A stretch of DNA of 64,000 nt from Amycolatopsis sp. DSM 110486 (GCF_019468465.1 NZ_CP080519.1:5536001-5600000), one strand, 5' to 3'; shown: positions 8,302-18,243, counted from the first letter of the stretch. A program made the numbers and translations. Notes: generated by a model from the sequence alone, not told the origin.

Positions 8302-9207
8302 TCAGGAAACGACGATCGTGATCTTCCCTCCCGGATGCCCCGCCTGGCTCTCCTCCTGCGCGGCCGCGGCCTCCTCCAACGGGTAACTCGTCCCCTGTGC
8401 GATCTGCAGCCCGCGCCCCGCGTACTCGAGGATCTCCTCCAGCACCTCGGGCTTCTGGTCGTCCGCGCCACCGGCCGAGAACGGCAGCCCGAGCTCGAAC
8501 GCCGCCCCGTCCGCGATGGTCACCACCCGCTCCTTCGACCCGCGTAGCTCCACGGAATCCGGCAGCACGCCGTGGCCTGACGCGTCGAACACCGCGTCCA
8601 CCGGCCGGTCCGCCGCCTCGCGGACGCGCTCCGGCCAGCCGTCGCCGTAGAGGACGGGGATGGCGCCGAGCGACTTCACCTCGTCGAGGCTGCGCTGCCC
8701 CGCCGTTCCGATGACGGTCGCCCCGAGCGCGACTGCCGCCTGCGTGGCGAAGCGCCCGACAGTGCCGCTCGCTCCATGGATCAGCAGCAGGTCGCCGGCC
8801 TTGACCTCCAACAGCCGCAGGATGCGTAGTGCCGTTTCGCCGGCCACGGGCAACGCCGCGGCGTCCTCCCACGACAGGCTCGCCGGCTTGCGGGCGACGG
8901 CCTTGGCCAGCGCGTACTCCGCGTAAGAGCCGGTGGCCGACCACCCGAAGACCTCGTCGCCGACGGCCACCGTCGCGCCGTCGCCCACCGCGTCCACGAC
9001 GCCCGAGAACTCGGCGCCCGGGATCTGCGGGCTCTTCGGCGCGGAGCCCTGGGCCATGGCGCCGCTGCGGACCTTCCAGTCGATGGGGTTCACACCCGCG
9101 CGCCGCACGGCGACACGGACCTGTCCGGGGCCGGGTTCGGGTAGCGGGACGTCGCTGAGCTGCAGGACGTCCGGGCCGCCGTACGCGGCGAAGGTGATGG
9201 CTCGCAT
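8302..9207 (-). CDS. NADP-dependent quinone oxidoreductase-like (MDR superfamily)
   Basis: 301 residues of the zinc-independent medium-chain dehydrogenase/reductase family. The N-terminal GroES-like domain has GPGQVRVAVRRAGVNPIDWKVR and IPGAEFSGVVDAVG; the Rossmann domain carries the nucleotide motif HGASGTVGRFATQAA. The catalytic-zinc cysteine and histidine ligands are absent, fitting the quinone oxidoreductase branch. The ATG is preceded by GAGGAACC. It diverges from the LuxR-type regulator gene that starts 150 bp away, so that regulator is a plausible controller. Substrate unknown. Confidence 0.88.
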   Translation of the reverse strand: MRAITFAAYGGPDVLQLSDVPLPEPGPGQVRVAVRRAGVNPIDWKVRSGAMAQGSAPKSPQIPGAEFSGVVDAVGDGATVAVGDEVFGWSATGSYAEYALAKAVARKPASLSWEDAAALPVAGETALRILRLLEVKAGDLLLIHGASGTVGRFATQAAVALGATVIGTAGQRSLDEVKSLGAIPVLYGDGWPERVREAADRPVDAVFDASGHGVLPDSVELRGSKERVVTIADGAAFELGLPFSAGGADDQKPEVLEEILEYAGRGLQIAQGTSYPLEEAAAAQEESQAGHPGGKITIVVS

Positions 9208-9344
9208 GGTTCCTCGTACTTTCCTTCGATTCGGGACGGTCGTTCGTCCTGCTTCGAGTCAACTGTCCCGCGTCGCGATCCGAACCGCTCGGACGAGCAG
9301 CGTTCACTATCCGGAAGAGCAGGACCGGTCCCTTCGTACACGCC

Positions 9345-9350
9345 TACCGT
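9345..9350 (+). promoter_or_regulatory. Candidate -10 (TACCGT) for the LuxR-type gene
   Basis: TACCGT followed by 6 nt and the ATG at 9357; leaderless geometry. Confidence 0.45.
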
Positions 9351-9356
9351 GGACAC

Positions 9357-10645
9357 ATGGACGCCTCCTGGACGAAGCCGGCCCACGTGCTCGATGTCGC
9401 CGTGCGCGTCATCTCCGCGCCGCGCCCTGAGATGCTGCCGCGCTTCTCACAGGAGCTCGCCGCCGTGCTGCCGCACCGCGCGGCCGCGATGCAGACGGGC
9501 GACTGCCCGCGCAGCCCGTTCAAGGTCACCGGCGACACGGCCATCACCGGCGCCGTGACCAGTGCGGAGCTGGACCACCTCGCCGAGCGGGCCATCCCGG
9601 GCGAGGCCGTGGTCCTCGACGGCGTGCTCGCCGGCACCGAACGTCGCCTGATCCTGCTCACCTCTCGCCCCGCCATCGGCAACGGCGCGGTGATCGCCCT
9701 GGTGCCTTCCGACGCTGAGCCGTCCGTCGAGGCATTGGGACTCGCGGCCCGCCTCTGGCACCTGACCAGCACCGACGCCGGTCAACGCGCCGTCGACCCC
9801 GGTCCCGACGTCCTCGCCAGCAACCTCGCCGCCGCGGCCGCGCGCGCCCAGACCGTCACCGACCTCGGCCAGACGCACGCGGCCACGCTCGTCGCGCTCC
9901 TGGCCGTCCTGCGCTCGCGGGCCGGCTCGGCGACGCCGCCGCGCGCCAGACGGCGACCGACCTGGCCGCACGCGCGCTCCTCGACCTGCGTGCAGTGGCA
10001 GACCGTGACCAAGCGCTGTCTGCGGAGTCCGCTCGCGCCGCGTTCGGCGTGCTCGCCGACCAGCTTTCGCCGGTGGTCGGCCACGCCGACGTCGCAGTCG
10101 ACCTCGTGGCACCCACCGACGATCGCCAGCTGCGGCAGGACATCGCCCACACGGCGCGCACCGTCACGCGCGGCCTCGTCATCGCCGCCCTCGACCGCCC
10201 TGGCACGACCCGCATCCGCGCTTCCTGGCGCCTCGACGGCGCCGCCCTCCGCATCACCGTCCGCGACGACGCCCCCGACATCCCCGACGTCGTCCTCGAC
10301 CCCGGCCTGACCGAACGCATCACGCCCCTCGGCGGCAGCTGGGAGGTCGACGCCGTCCCCGGCTGGGGCGCGACGATCACCGCCGCACTCCCGCTGGACA
10401 CCGTCGAAACGCCCGAGCTGCGCCCGCTCGACCGGCTCAACGCGCGGGAGGTCGAAGTCCTGTCGGGCATTTCGCAGGGGCTGCGCAACCGTCAGATCGC
10501 CGCGCAGCTGCAGCTCAGCGAGCACACAGTGAAGTTCCACGTGCGCAACCTCCTCGAGAAGCTAGAGGTCAGCTCTCGCGGCGAGGCCGCCGCACTCGCC
10601 CGCGACCTGAGGCTCGATCCGGTCGCGGTGCACCGGACCGCGTGA
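9357..10645 (+). pseudogene. HATPase-LuxR fusion regulator interrupted by a -1 frameshift
   Basis: Two overlapping frames together encode one ~430-residue regulator. Frame one (ATG 9357) gives the N-terminal sensor-like region through LGQTHAATLVALLAVLRSR. The homology then continues in the -1 frame as RLGDAAARQTATDLAARALL, through a degenerate histidine-kinase-like ATPase domain (LRITVRDDAPD ... GGSWEVDAVPGWGATI) to a C-terminal LuxR helix-turn-helix (LNAREVEVLSGISQGLRNRQIAAQ, then LSEHTVKFHVRNLLEKLEV). The break lies at about 9918-9932 in a GC-rich run and is consistent with loss of one base. Either the gene is inactivated or the sequence has an error there; the second frame could also start on its own at a GTG at 9995. 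The ATPase plus LuxR fusion in one chain is itself uncommon. Confidence 0.7.
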
Positions 10646-10652
10646 AATCAAC

Positions 10653-10683
10653 TTGACCTCCATAGCGCTGGAGGTTGCAGGCT
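10653..10683 (+). promoter_or_regulatory. MerR-type promoter/operator of the MFS transporter gene
   Basis: A -35 TTGACC (10653-10658) is separated by 19 bp from CAGGCT (10678-10683). The spacer holds a perfect 7-6-7 dyad, ACCTCCATAGCGCTGGAGGT (10656-10675). A long spacer spanned by a dyad is the hallmark of promoters activated by MerR-family proteins. The ATG follows the -10 by 7 nt. Confidence 0.65.
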
Positions 10684-10690
10684 GGCGATC

Positions 10691-12061
10691 ATGAGCCGGA
10701 TCGTCGACGCCCAGCCCCAGCCCCGAAGAAGCGTGCTGTGGAGCCGCGAGCACCGGCTCACGACGATCGGCTTGTTGCTAGTCGTCACGTTGGTGGCCTT
10801 CGAAAGCATGGGCGTCGCCACGGCCATGCCCACGCTCGTCGCCGAGCTGAACGGCCTCGCCCTGTACTCGTGGCCGTTCACGACGTTCCTGATCGCCAGC
10901 GTCGTCGCGACCGTGCTGTCCGGCCGCATGGGCGACCGCCGCGGCCCGGCGCCCGCGCTTCTGGCCGGGCCGGCGCTGTTCGCCGCGGGACTGGTGGTGG
11001 CCGGCACCGCGACGTCCATGCCGGTGCTCCTGGCCGGCCGCGCCCTCCAGGGTCTCGGGTCGGGATTCCTGCTGGTCGCGGTGTCCCTGCTCATCGCCCT
11101 GACGTTCACCGACCGCGAACGCCCCGTCATCTACGCCGCGAACGCCGCCGCGTGGGTGCTGCCCGCGGTGATCGGCCCTTCGGTCGCCGGCCTGATCACC
11201 GTCAGCGTCGGGTGGCGCTGGGTGTTCCTCGGCCTGGTGCCGCTGGTGGCCATGGGTGTCGCGCTGCTGGTCGTCGTCGTCCGCGGCTTGCCCGACCACG
11301 TCCCGGCCGCGGAGGCCCGCCGCGCCAGTGTCGTCCCGGCGGTCGTCGCCGCGCTCGGGGTCGCCGCCTTGACGTGGGCGGGCCAGCACCCGTCGCCTCT
11401 CGCCCTCGGCTACGGCGCCGCCGGCCTCGTGGCCCTCGGTTTGGCACTTCGGAAGCTGCTCCCCACGGGCACCCTGACTTTCCGCCCCGGCTTGCCCACC
11501 GTCGTCGCCTCCCGCGCCCTGCTTTCCGGCGCCTACGCCGGGATGGAGGCCTACCTGCCCCTCACGATGAGCGCCGTCCACGGCTACGGCCCCGCCCTGG
11601 CCGGCCTGCCGTTGACGATCACCGCCCTCGGCTGGTCGGCCGCCTCCGGACTGCAGGGAAGGTTCCTCGACTGGTCCCGCGAGGCGACGCTCCGCATCGG
11701 CTTCGCCCTGGTCGCCGTCGCTTTGGTGGGCTTCGGCTTCGTCGCGCAGCCCTGGTGCCCGGCGTGGCTGGCCTTCGTGGTCTGCGCCGTCGGCGGCGCT
11801 GGCATGGGCATCGCCATGCCCGCGATCTCCGTCCTCCTGCTCCGCTACTCCCCGGAAGGCGAACGCGGCTTCAACACCTCCGCCATGCAGCTGGCGGACT
11901 GGGTCGGCTCGGCCCTGCTCATCGGCCTCGGCGGCGTCCTGCTGGCCGTCGTCGCCTCGGCCGTCCACCCGTCTCCGGCGATGGCGATCCTCGTCGCGGC
12001 CCTCGTTCTGCTCGCTTTGCTGGGGGTTCGTGTGACCAGCCGATGGCCGCAGAAGGTGTGA
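10691..12061 (+). CDS. MFS drug/efflux transporter
   Basis: 456 residues, about 12-14 membrane helices. The major facilitator motif A-like loop [15 protein letters not shown] sits between helices 2 and 3, and the antiporter-type motif C region is around [27 protein letters not shown]. The layout resembles multidrug exporters (DHA family). The promoter upstream has MerR-type architecture, which suggests induction by a small molecule, but no MerR-family gene lies in this window. Upstream is the broken LuxR gene (45 bp away), downstream iscS on the same strand. Substrate unknown. Confidence 0.88.
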   Translation: MSRIVDAQPQPRRSVLWSREHRLTTIGLLLVVTLVAFESMGVATAMPTLVAELNGLALYSWPFTTFLIASVVATVLSGRMGDRRGPAPALLAGPALFAAGLVVAGTATSMPVLLAGRALQGLGSGFLLVAVSLLIALTFTDRERPVIYAANAAAWVLPAVIGPSVAGLITVSVGWRWVFLGLVPLVAMGVALLVVVVRGLPDHVPAAEARRASVVPAVVAALGVAALTWAGQHPSPLALGYGAAGLVALGLALRKLLPTGTLTFRPGLPTVVASRALLSGAYAGMEAYLPLTMSAVHGYGPALAGLPLTITALGWSAASGLQGRFLDWSREATLRIGFALVAVALVGFGFVAQPWCPAWLAFVVCAVGGAGMGIAMPAISVLLLRYSPEGERGFNTSAMQLADWVGSALLIGLGGVLLAVVASAVHPSPAMAILVAALVLLALLGVRVTSRWPQKV

Positions 12062-12110
12062 CAGGCCACTTTCGCGCCCAGGGTGGACTTCGTCACGGGC
12101 TGGAGCGGAC

Positions 12111-12116
12111 TACCCT
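12111..12116 (+). promoter_or_regulatory. Candidate -10 (TACCCT) of iscS-mnmA
   Basis: TACCCT ends 9 nt before the iscS ATG at 12126 (3 nt before the in-frame GTG at 12120), consistent with a leaderless transcript from the ATG. Confidence 0.45.
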
Positions 12117-12125
12117 GATGTGGCG

Positions 12126-13322
12126 ATGACCTATCTCGACCACGCGGCGACCACCCCGATGCTGCCCGAAGCCGTAGCGGCGATGACTGAGGCTTTGTCC
12201 ACCGTGGGCAACGCCTCCGCGCTGCACTCTTCGGGACGTCGTGCACGCCGCGTCGTGGAGGAATCCCGCGAGATCATCGCCGAAGCCCTGGGCGCCCGGC
12301 CTTCCGAGGTGATCTTCACCGGCGGTGGCACGGAGAGTGACAACCTCGCGGTCAAGGGCATCTACTGGGCTCGCCAGAGCGCTCACCCCGCCCGCCGCCG
12401 CATCCTGTGCAGCGTCGTGGAGCACCACGCCGTCCTCGACACCGTCGAATGGCTCGAGTCCCAGTGCGGCGCCGAAATCACCTGGCTCGAGGTCGACGAC
12501 CAGGGCCGCGTCTCGCCGGCCACCTTGCGCGCCGCTATCGAGTCCTCGCCCGAGACCGTCGCCCTCGCAACGGTCATGTGGGCCAACAACGAGGTCGGCA
12601 GCATCAACCCGATCGCCGAGCTCGCCGCCATCTGCGCCGAGCACGACATCCCGCTGCACACCGACGCCGTCCAGGCCGTCGGCGCCGTCCCTGTCGACTT
12701 CGCCGCCAGCGGCGCCTCCGCCCTCACCTTGACGGGCCACAAACTCGGCGGCCCGTACGGCGTCGGCGCTCTCCTGCTCGGCCGTGACACCGAGTGCACC
12801 CCGGTTCTCCACGGTGGCGGCCAGGAACGCAGCGTGCGCTCCGGCACCCTCGACGTCCCGGCCATCGTCAGCTTCGCCACCGCCGTCCGCGTGTCTGCGG
12901 AGAGCCGCGCCGAATACGCCGCGCGCGTGGAGAAGCTCCGCGACGAACTCATCGCGGCCGTCCAGCGCGAGATCCCCGACGCGATCCTCAACGGCGGACG
13001 CGGCGAGCGCCTGCCGGGCCACGCTCACTTCACCTTCCCCGGCTGTGCCGGCGACAGCCTGCTGATGCTGCTGGACGCCAAGGGAATCGAATGCTCCACC
13101 GGCTCGGCCTGCACCGCGGGTGTCGCCCAGCCGAGCCACGTGTTGCTGGCGATGGGCGCTGACGCCGCGGCCGCCCGCGGCTCGCTGCGCTTTTCGCTGG
13201 GCCACACGTCGACATTGGATGACGTGACCGCGCTCGCGCGGGAGATCGGCGGGGTCGTCGCCCGGGCGCGGCAGGCGGGACTTGCCGGCATGCGCAAGCA
13301 GACCCAGAAGCAAGAGGTGTAA
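12126..13322 (+). CDS. iscS: Cysteine desulfurase
   Basis: 398 residues from the ATG at 12126. Recognisable IscS/NifS elements are [26 protein letters not shown], the pyridoxal-phosphate histidine in VEHHAVLDT, the PLP lysine in [13 protein letters not shown], and the catalytic cysteine loop [18 protein letters not shown]. It removes sulfur from cysteine as a persulfide for Fe-S clusters and tRNA thiolation. It ends 3 bp before mnmA, and the pairing (as Rv3025c-Rv3024c) points to sulfur delivery for the tRNA 2-thiouridine modification. Confidence 0.95.
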   Translation: MTYLDHAATTPMLPEAVAAMTEALSTVGNASALHSSGRRARRVVEESREIIAEALGARPSEVIFTGGGTESDNLAVKGIYWARQSAHPARRRILCSVVEHHAVLDTVEWLESQCGAEITWLEVDDQGRVSPATLRAAIESSPETVALATVMWANNEVGSINPIAELAAICAEHDIPLHTDAVQAVGAVPVDFAASGASALTLTGHKLGGPYGVGALLLGRDTECTPVLHGGGQERSVRSGTLDVPAIVSFATAVRVSAESRAEYAARVEKLRDELIAAVQREIPDAILNGGRGERLPGHAHFTFPGCAGDSLLMLLDAKGIECSTGSACTAGVAQPSHVLLAMGADAAAARGSLRFSLGHTSTLDDVTALAREIGGVVARARQAGLAGMRKQTQKQEV

Positions 13323-13325
13323 GCG

Positions 13326-14417
13326 ATGCGGGTACTGGCTGCAATGAGTGGAGGAGTCGACTCGGCCGTCGCTGCGGCGCGGGCGGTTGACGCTGGCCAC
13401 GATGTCGTCGGTGTGCACCTGGCGCTGTCCGCGAAACCAGGCACGCTGCGGACGGGCTCGCGCGGCTGCTGCACCATCGAGGACTCGCACGACGCCCGCC
13501 GCGCAGCCGACATCCTCGGGATTCCCTTCTACATCTGGGATTTCGCCGAGCGCTTCACCGAAGAGGTCGTCGAGACTTTCGTCGGCGAATACGCGGCCGG
13601 CCGAACTCCCAATCCGTGCGTGACTTGCAACGAGAAGATCAAGTTCGAGGCGTTGCTGGAGAAGGCAATGGCACTCGGCTTCGATGCCGTGGCCACCGGC
13701 CACTACGCGCGCCTCGCGACGGTTGATGGCGAGCTCGAGCTTCGCCGGAGCGCCGACGAGGGCAAGGACCAGTCATACGTGCTGGCTTCCCTTACGCCCG
13801 AACAGCTCGGTCACGCGATGTTCCCGCTGGGCGACTCGTGGAAGTCCGACGTCCGCGCCGAGGCGGAGCAGCGTGGCCTTTCGGTGGCTCACAAGCCGGA
13901 CAGCCACGACATCTGCTTCATCCCCGATGGCGACACCAAGCAGTTCCTCGAGAACCGACTGGGGCAGCGACCGGGTCAGCTGGTCGACGCGGAGACCGGA
14001 GCCGTTCTCGGGCAGCACACGGGCGTGCACGGCTTCACCGTCGGCCAGCGCAAGGGCCTCGGCATTGACGCGCCGGCCACTGACGGGCGACCCCGGTACG
14101 TGCTTTCGCTCGAGCCTGTTTCGGGCACGGTGAAGGTCGGTTCGTCGACCGGCCTTGGTGTTGAACTGATCGAGGCCGACCGGGTGATCTGGCCCAGTGG
14201 TCGCGCGCTAAACGGTCCGACCGAATGCGTCGTGCAGGTTCGTGCGCACGGTGGCATCGCCGAAGCGGTGGCCGAGGCCGACGGCGAGCACGTCAGCGTC
14301 CAGCTGCGTGAGCCGCTCCGGGGCGTTGCTCCGGGGCAGGTCGTGGTCTTGTACCGGCCGGACGCAGGTGCCGGCGATCTCGTACTCGGCAGCGCGAAGA
14401 TTTCCAGTACGCGCTGA
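13326..14417 (+). CDS. mnmA: tRNA-specific 2-thiouridylase
   Basis: 363 residues. The N-terminal PP-loop is [17 protein letters not shown]; the catalytic cysteines sit in [12 protein letters not shown] and in [11 protein letters not shown]; the tRNA-binding GHYARL and the C-terminal beta-barrel domain (GQRKGLGI onward) are complete. MnmA activates U34 of Lys, Glu and Gln tRNAs with ATP and transfers sulfur from the IscS relay. It lies 3 bp after iscS, so the two form an operon. tRNA-Glu and tRNA-Gln genes are in the same window at 57.2-57.5 kb, but with CUC and CUG anticodons, which are not U34 substrates. Confidence 0.95.
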   Translation: MRVLAAMSGGVDSAVAAARAVDAGHDVVGVHLALSAKPGTLRTGSRGCCTIEDSHDARRAADILGIPFYIWDFAERFTEEVVETFVGEYAAGRTPNPCVTCNEKIKFEALLEKAMALGFDAVATGHYARLATVDGELELRRSADEGKDQSYVLASLTPEQLGHAMFPLGDSWKSDVRAEAEQRGLSVAHKPDSHDICFIPDGDTKQFLENRLGQRPGQLVDAETGAVLGQHTGVHGFTVGQRKGLGIDAPATDGRPRYVLSLEPVSGTVKVGSSTGLGVELIEADRVIWPSGRALNGPTECVVQVRAHGGIAEAVAEADGEHVSVQLREPLRGVAPGQVVVLYRPDAGAGDLVLGSAKISSTR

Positions 14418-14426
14418 CCTCGTCGC

Positions 14427-15710
14427 TCAGGCTCCCTTTCGGGTCTCCACGGGGTGCTCGACCTGCGAGCCAGGCTCGTGGAGCGGGGGCGGGATGCTCT
14501 CGACCTTTTGGCCGGTCGGCGTCGTGATGACGAGCTTTCCGTCGTCGAGGACCTGATACTTCCAATCGGTGCGATTCTTGAGGCGCCTGTGGTGGATGCA
14601 GTAGCTCAGTGTTCCGTCAGTGTCGGTTGCCGACCCGGTCTTCGTCGGCGTCGGTTCGGTCAGGCAGTTGTGCGCAGGCCGCGGGCAACCGGGTTGACGG
14701 CATTCGCGGTCCCGGACTCGCACGAACTCCTCGACGTCGATGCTCGGCCGGTAACGGAACTTGCCGACTTCGATCACCTGCCCGGTGAGCGGGTCGGTGA
14801 TGATCCGCCGCAGCGTCGTGTCGGGACCGGTCGCGATGTGCCGGGCGACCTCGGCCGGAACGTGCCCGTGCCCGGCCAGCTCAGCTGGGTCGTCGTTAAG
14901 CCCCAGGTAGGTCTGGAGGTCGACGTACAGGTAGACCTCGGCCTGCTCGGCGACGCCACCCTTGTCCGTCAGCAGGAGGTCGAGCGCGACGTCCGCGCGC
15001 AACTGGTCGAGCGTCCGCTTCTCGTCGCTCGTCTTGAGAGCCCGGGCGATTTTGTCGATACGGAGATAAGCGGCAGTGGCCTTCTCCGTGGGTGCGTTGT
15101 CGATGGAGAGCTGCGATATGCCCTCGGACTGGTGGTGGAGCACGGTCCGGCGTTCAGCGCGCCGTTGCGTGACGCGGTTCGCCGCTCCTTCGGGGTCGGT
15201 CCTCATCGCGGCGTACGCGGTGGCTTTGCGGATCTGTGTCGGGTTCTTGTCGGATAGGCGGTCTTCGAGCAGGGTGTCGACGATTCGGGCGTGGTGATCG
15301 GACAGCCACACAGTGCCCTCGGTGACCTTCATGGCGCGATACAGGTCGACGAACCCGCTGTCCATCAGGCGAAAGGTCCGAGGGAGTCGGTTCGCCAGGG
15401 CCTCGGCCGCGGAAATCATGGCGCCGGCCCGGTTGTCTGTGAGGTGCAAGGTCAACGCCACTTCAGAGGCCAGTTCTCGGGCGTCCGATCTTCGTCTGCG
15501 CAGCCCGGCGAGGCAGTGGAGTTGAAGCGCTTGAAGTCGGGCGATCTGGTGACCCGCGTCCTTGGCCACCTGCATGAGCTGCCCTGTCTGCAAGCGCTCG
15601 AAAATCTCGAGATTCGCTTGCATGGCACGGAGAAGGAAGTCGAGATCGGCGGTTTCGGGGGTGTTGTTTGAATCGTCGGCGGCTGCGTTCGCCGACTTCG
15701 ATTTGGTCAT
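14427..15710 (-). CDS. DUF222/13E12-family protein with degenerate HNH motif
   Basis: About 427 residues from the ATG at 15710 (in-frame ATGs also at 15728, 15746 and 15791; none has a clear ribosome-binding site). The N-terminal two thirds match the DUF222 region of the actinobacterial 13E12 repeat family (EVALTLHLTDNRAGAMISAAEAL, LRADVALDLLL). The C-terminus keeps the zinc-knuckle part of the HNH nuclease, RECRQPGCPRPAHNC, and the closing SYCIHHRRLKNRTDW. The usual C-D-x-D-H stretch between them is replaced by CLTEPTPTKTG, so the first catalytic histidine is missing. I expect little or no nuclease activity. These genes are mobile-like and multicopy in many actinobacteria. Convergent with mnmA. 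Confidence 0.8.
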   Translation of the reverse strand: MTKSKSANAAADDSNNTPETADLDFLLRAMQANLEIFERLQTGQLMQVAKDAGHQIARLQALQLHCLAGLRRRRSDARELASEVALTLHLTDNRAGAMISAAEALANRLPRTFRLMDSGFVDLYRAMKVTEGTVWLSDHHARIVDTLLEDRLSDKNPTQIRKATAYAAMRTDPEGAANRVTQRRAERRTVLHHQSEGISQLSIDNAPTEKATAAYLRIDKIARALKTSDEKRTLDQLRADVALDLLLTDKGGVAEQAEVYLYVDLQTYLGLNDDPAELAGHGHVPAEVARHIATGPDTTLRRIITDPLTGQVIEVGKFRYRPSIDVEEFVRVRDRECRQPGCPRPAHNCLTEPTPTKTGSATDTDGTLSYCIHHRRLKNRTDWKYQVLDDGKLVITTPTGQKVESIPPPLHEPGSQVEHPVETRKGA

Positions 15711-15872
15711 GGCGGCGACGATACGCATCGGCTGGTGCGTGGTCATCAAAACGGTACGAATGGGCCGTTCGCGCACTTTTCTAGGCGTCACCGGGGATTC
15801 GTGGCAACGTGGAGTCGTCGGGTGCTGCGGCGGCCAGGATGAACTGTGCGGAATGGACAGTCGGAGGAAAGG

Positions 15873-16325
15873 TCAGAGGTGCAGCTTGAAACCGGTGTGG
15901 CTGGCCACGAAACCGAGTCGTTCGTAGAACCGATGCGCTGCGGTCCGGGAGGTGTCGGAGGTGAGTTGCACCAGGGCGCATCCGCGCCGGCGGGACTCGT
16001 CGATCGCCCATTGGATGAGGTCTCCACCGAGCCCGGCGCCTCGATGGTCGCCCCGGACCCGCACCGCTTCTATCTGCCCGCGCAGGGCGCCCTGACGCGC
16101 GAGGCCGGGGATGATCGTCAGTTGCAGCGTTGCCACGGGTTCGTCGTTCGACGTTGCCACGACCAGAAGCTGTTGCGGGTCGGCGTCGATGGCTTCGAAC
16201 GCGCGAAGGTAGGGCTCGAGGTCGTCGGCTGAGTCCCTGGTCGCCCCGAGTTGGTCGTCGACGAGCATGCGCACGATGGCTTCGACGTCGTCGCGGCGCG
16301 CTTTCCTCACGGTGATACCGGGCAT
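15873..16325 (-). CDS. GNAT N-acetyltransferase
   Basis: 150 residues, a complete single GNAT domain: RKARRDDVEAIVRML at the N-terminus, the acetyl-CoA pyrophosphate loop VRGDHRGAGLGGDLIQWAI (Q/R-x-x-G-x-G type), and the C-terminal AHRFYERLGFVASHTGFKL. The ATG is preceded by AATACT at 7 nt, so the transcript may be leaderless. It lies 57 bp downstream of the MBL-fold gene on the same strand. The acetyl acceptor cannot be predicted. Confidence 0.88.
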   Translation of the reverse strand: MPGITVRKARRDDVEAIVRMLVDDQLGATRDSADDLEPYLRAFEAIDADPQQLLVVATSNDEPVATLQLTIIPGLARQGALRGQIEAVRVRGDHRGAGLGGDLIQWAIDESRRRGCALVQLTSDTSRTAAHRFYERLGFVASHTGFKLHL

Positions 16326-16382
16326 GGTGATCAGTATTCCAGCGTGGCCGTTGTGGTTGGAGCTCTCGCCGCTGGTGGCCGA

Positions 16383-17426
16383 TCAGTTCGTCCGGTAGTG
16401 GCGAACTCCGCCGATCTGCTGGACCGTCAGCTTGTTCTGCGACACCAGGAGGTCGAGGTGGGCGCCCGTTTCGAGGACGGCGAGCATCTGGTTGAACGCG
16501 TCCATTTCGGACAGTTTGCGGCCACGGCGGGTCCAGCCCAGCCGGCTGGCGGTCTCGAACGCGGTGCTGGCTCCGGCGTCGACCTGGGCGGCCATCTTCT
16601 CGAGGCGCTGGCGGTGGTGTTCGAGCAGTTCGTCGATGCGTTTGTGCACGCTGTCCGCCACCGGGCCGTGCGCCGGCAGCATGCGCTGGTCGGGCAGGGC
16701 GCGGACCAGGCGCAGTGAGTCGAGGTAGTCGTTGAGCGGCAACTCGGCCGGCACGGGCTGGAAGCCGATCGACGGCGTGATGTGGGGGAGTACGTGGTCG
16801 CCCGAGAACAACAGGCCTGCGGCGTCGTCGAGGAAGACGACGTGGCCGGTGGTGTGGCCAGGAGTGTGGACCACTTCGAGCTCACGGTTCGGCAGGACTT
16901 GGCGGCGGCCAGGAGTGAGCCACTCGTCCGGGTCCTCCCACAGGTCGAGGTCGGTGCGGCGGGGGACGTCGGCGAACATTCGCCCCAGAGCGGCGATGAC
17001 TTCGTCGGCGCCGGAGTGGCGGAGGAGCTCGATCTGGGCGTGCATCGGGAGCTGGTCCGGGTCGGCGGTGACCTTCAGCGAAGGTTCCTCCAACTGGCCC
17101 AAGGAGATCTTGTTGCCGAATTCGCGCCGAAGGGCGACGGCCTGGGTGTAGTGGTCGCGGTGCACGTGGGTGACGAGGAACTCGCGCACATCACCGAGTT
17201 CGGCGCCGATGCCCTTGAGCGCCTCGGCCAGGAGTTGGCGTGCTTCGGTGAGGGCCCAGCCGGAGTCGACGAGGGCGAGGGTGGTGCCGTCGGTGACTGC
17301 GTAGACGTTCACTGCGCGGAGGGCGTCGTTCGGCAACGGCAACGGGATCCGGTAGACGCCGGAGGCCACTTCGTAGACCCCCGGTTCTGTCCAGTTCCGG
17401 TTGCTGTCTTCGGGCAACGGCTCCAC
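16383..17426 (-). CDS. MBL-fold metallo-hydrolase with C-terminal winged-helix-like domain
   Basis: 347 residues. Metal ligands of the metallo-beta-lactamase fold are present in order: THVHRDH (residues ~87-93), HTPGHTTGH (~190), FSGDHVLPH (~210) and the distal LPAHG (~250). The C-terminal ~90 residues (HHRQRLEKMAAQVDAG ... ETGAHLDLLVSQNKL) resemble the winged-helix extension of the LACTB2-like/hydrolase subgroup. It may hydrolyse a thioester or phosphoester, substrate unknown. It is transcribed with the downstream GNAT gene and has a 106-bp gap to the upstream LURP-like gene. Confidence 0.88.
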   Translation of the reverse strand: MEPLPEDSNRNWTEPGVYEVASGVYRIPLPLPNDALRAVNVYAVTDGTTLALVDSGWALTEARQLLAEALKGIGAELGDVREFLVTHVHRDHYTQAVALRREFGNKISLGQLEEPSLKVTADPDQLPMHAQIELLRHSGADEVIAALGRMFADVPRRTDLDLWEDPDEWLTPGRRQVLPNRELEVVHTPGHTTGHVVFLDDAAGLLFSGDHVLPHITPSIGFQPVPAELPLNDYLDSLRLVRALPDQRMLPAHGPVADSVHKRIDELLEHHRQRLEKMAAQVDAGASTAFETASRLGWTRRGRKLSEMDAFNQMLAVLETGAHLDLLVSQNKLTVQQIGGVRHYRTN

Positions 17427-17532
17427 GGCGACCTCCGTCCAGGCAGGACTTCGGCGTCCCGGCCTTTCGCCTCACATTGGGCCGTCACCGGCGTGGTGTC
17501 CACCTGGGCGGCCTGAGACAACGGTCACGTGT

Positions 17533-18243
17533 TCAGGAGGTCTGGCGGGTGAGGGCGGTGTCGATCGTGAGGGTTGTGGCGACGACCATGCTGGCCAGGG
17601 GTTCGGGCAGCTGGCGCGGGATTTCGACAAGGTAGGTGTCGCCGGCGATCGGCGAGGGCCCGGATGGCGAGCGGCTGACGCGGGCGACCTCGGTGTCGGC
17701 GTGGTTCTTGATGGTTACGTCCCACGCTTGCTGGCCGGAGGCGGCGACGCGGCCGACTGTGCGGCCGTCGACGACGAAGGTGAAGCGGGTCTCGCCCGGG
17801 GTGCGGGTGGGGACGATTTCGCCGATCGGGGTTTCGTCGGCGCGGGTGACGACGAAGCGCGTGCGCAGGTCCTTGGCCGGTCTCGCCACTTTCAGCACTG
17901 TGCTGTGGTTGGCGTCGCGGACCTCGAACTTGTGGGTGACGTACTGGTCGTACTTCGGCAACAGGCGCGCGGCCTTGTGTAGGAAGCCCTGGCTGACGTC
18001 GGCCACGCCGCCGACGCGAGTGCCGTCGCGGTCGAAGACGCTGAACTCCTCGGTGGTCTCGACGACCTCGGCGCGTCGGCTGACGATGAGGACAGCTTCG
18101 GTGAACAAGGTCCCGCCGAAGGTGCGGCCTGGGTAGCGGCGTTCAGGGATGCGCGGCTCGTCGTCCCACCGGCGCAGCCGGGTGGGACTCACCTCGTCGG
18201 GGTGCCGGCCCGGCGGTGGTGGCGAGGAGCTCGTCATGGCCAT
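17533..18243 (-). CDS. LURP-one/scramblase-like protein
   Basis: 236 residues from the ATG at 18243 (a second ATG two codons later). After a Pro/Ser-rich N-terminus it shows the tubby-C-like beta-barrel pattern of the LURP-one-related/phospholipid-scramblase family: repeated short strands such as EFSVFDRDGTRVGGVADVSQ, KFEVRDANHSTVLKVARP and TFVVDGRTVGRVAASGQQAWDVTI. Family assignment is by pattern recognition and moderate. The biochemical role in bacteria is unknown. It is divergent from the MetE-like gene (126 bp between starts). Confidence 0.65.
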   Translation of the reverse strand: MAMTSSSPPPPGRHPDEVSPTRLRRWDDEPRIPERRYPGRTFGGTLFTEAVLIVSRRAEVVETTEEFSVFDRDGTRVGGVADVSQGFLHKAARLLPKYDQYVTHKFEVRDANHSTVLKVARPAKDLRTRFVVTRADETPIGEIVPTRTPGETRFTFVVDGRTVGRVAASGQQAWDVTIKNHADTEVARVSRSPSGPSPIAGDTYLVEIPRQLPEPLASMVVATTLTIDTALTRQTS

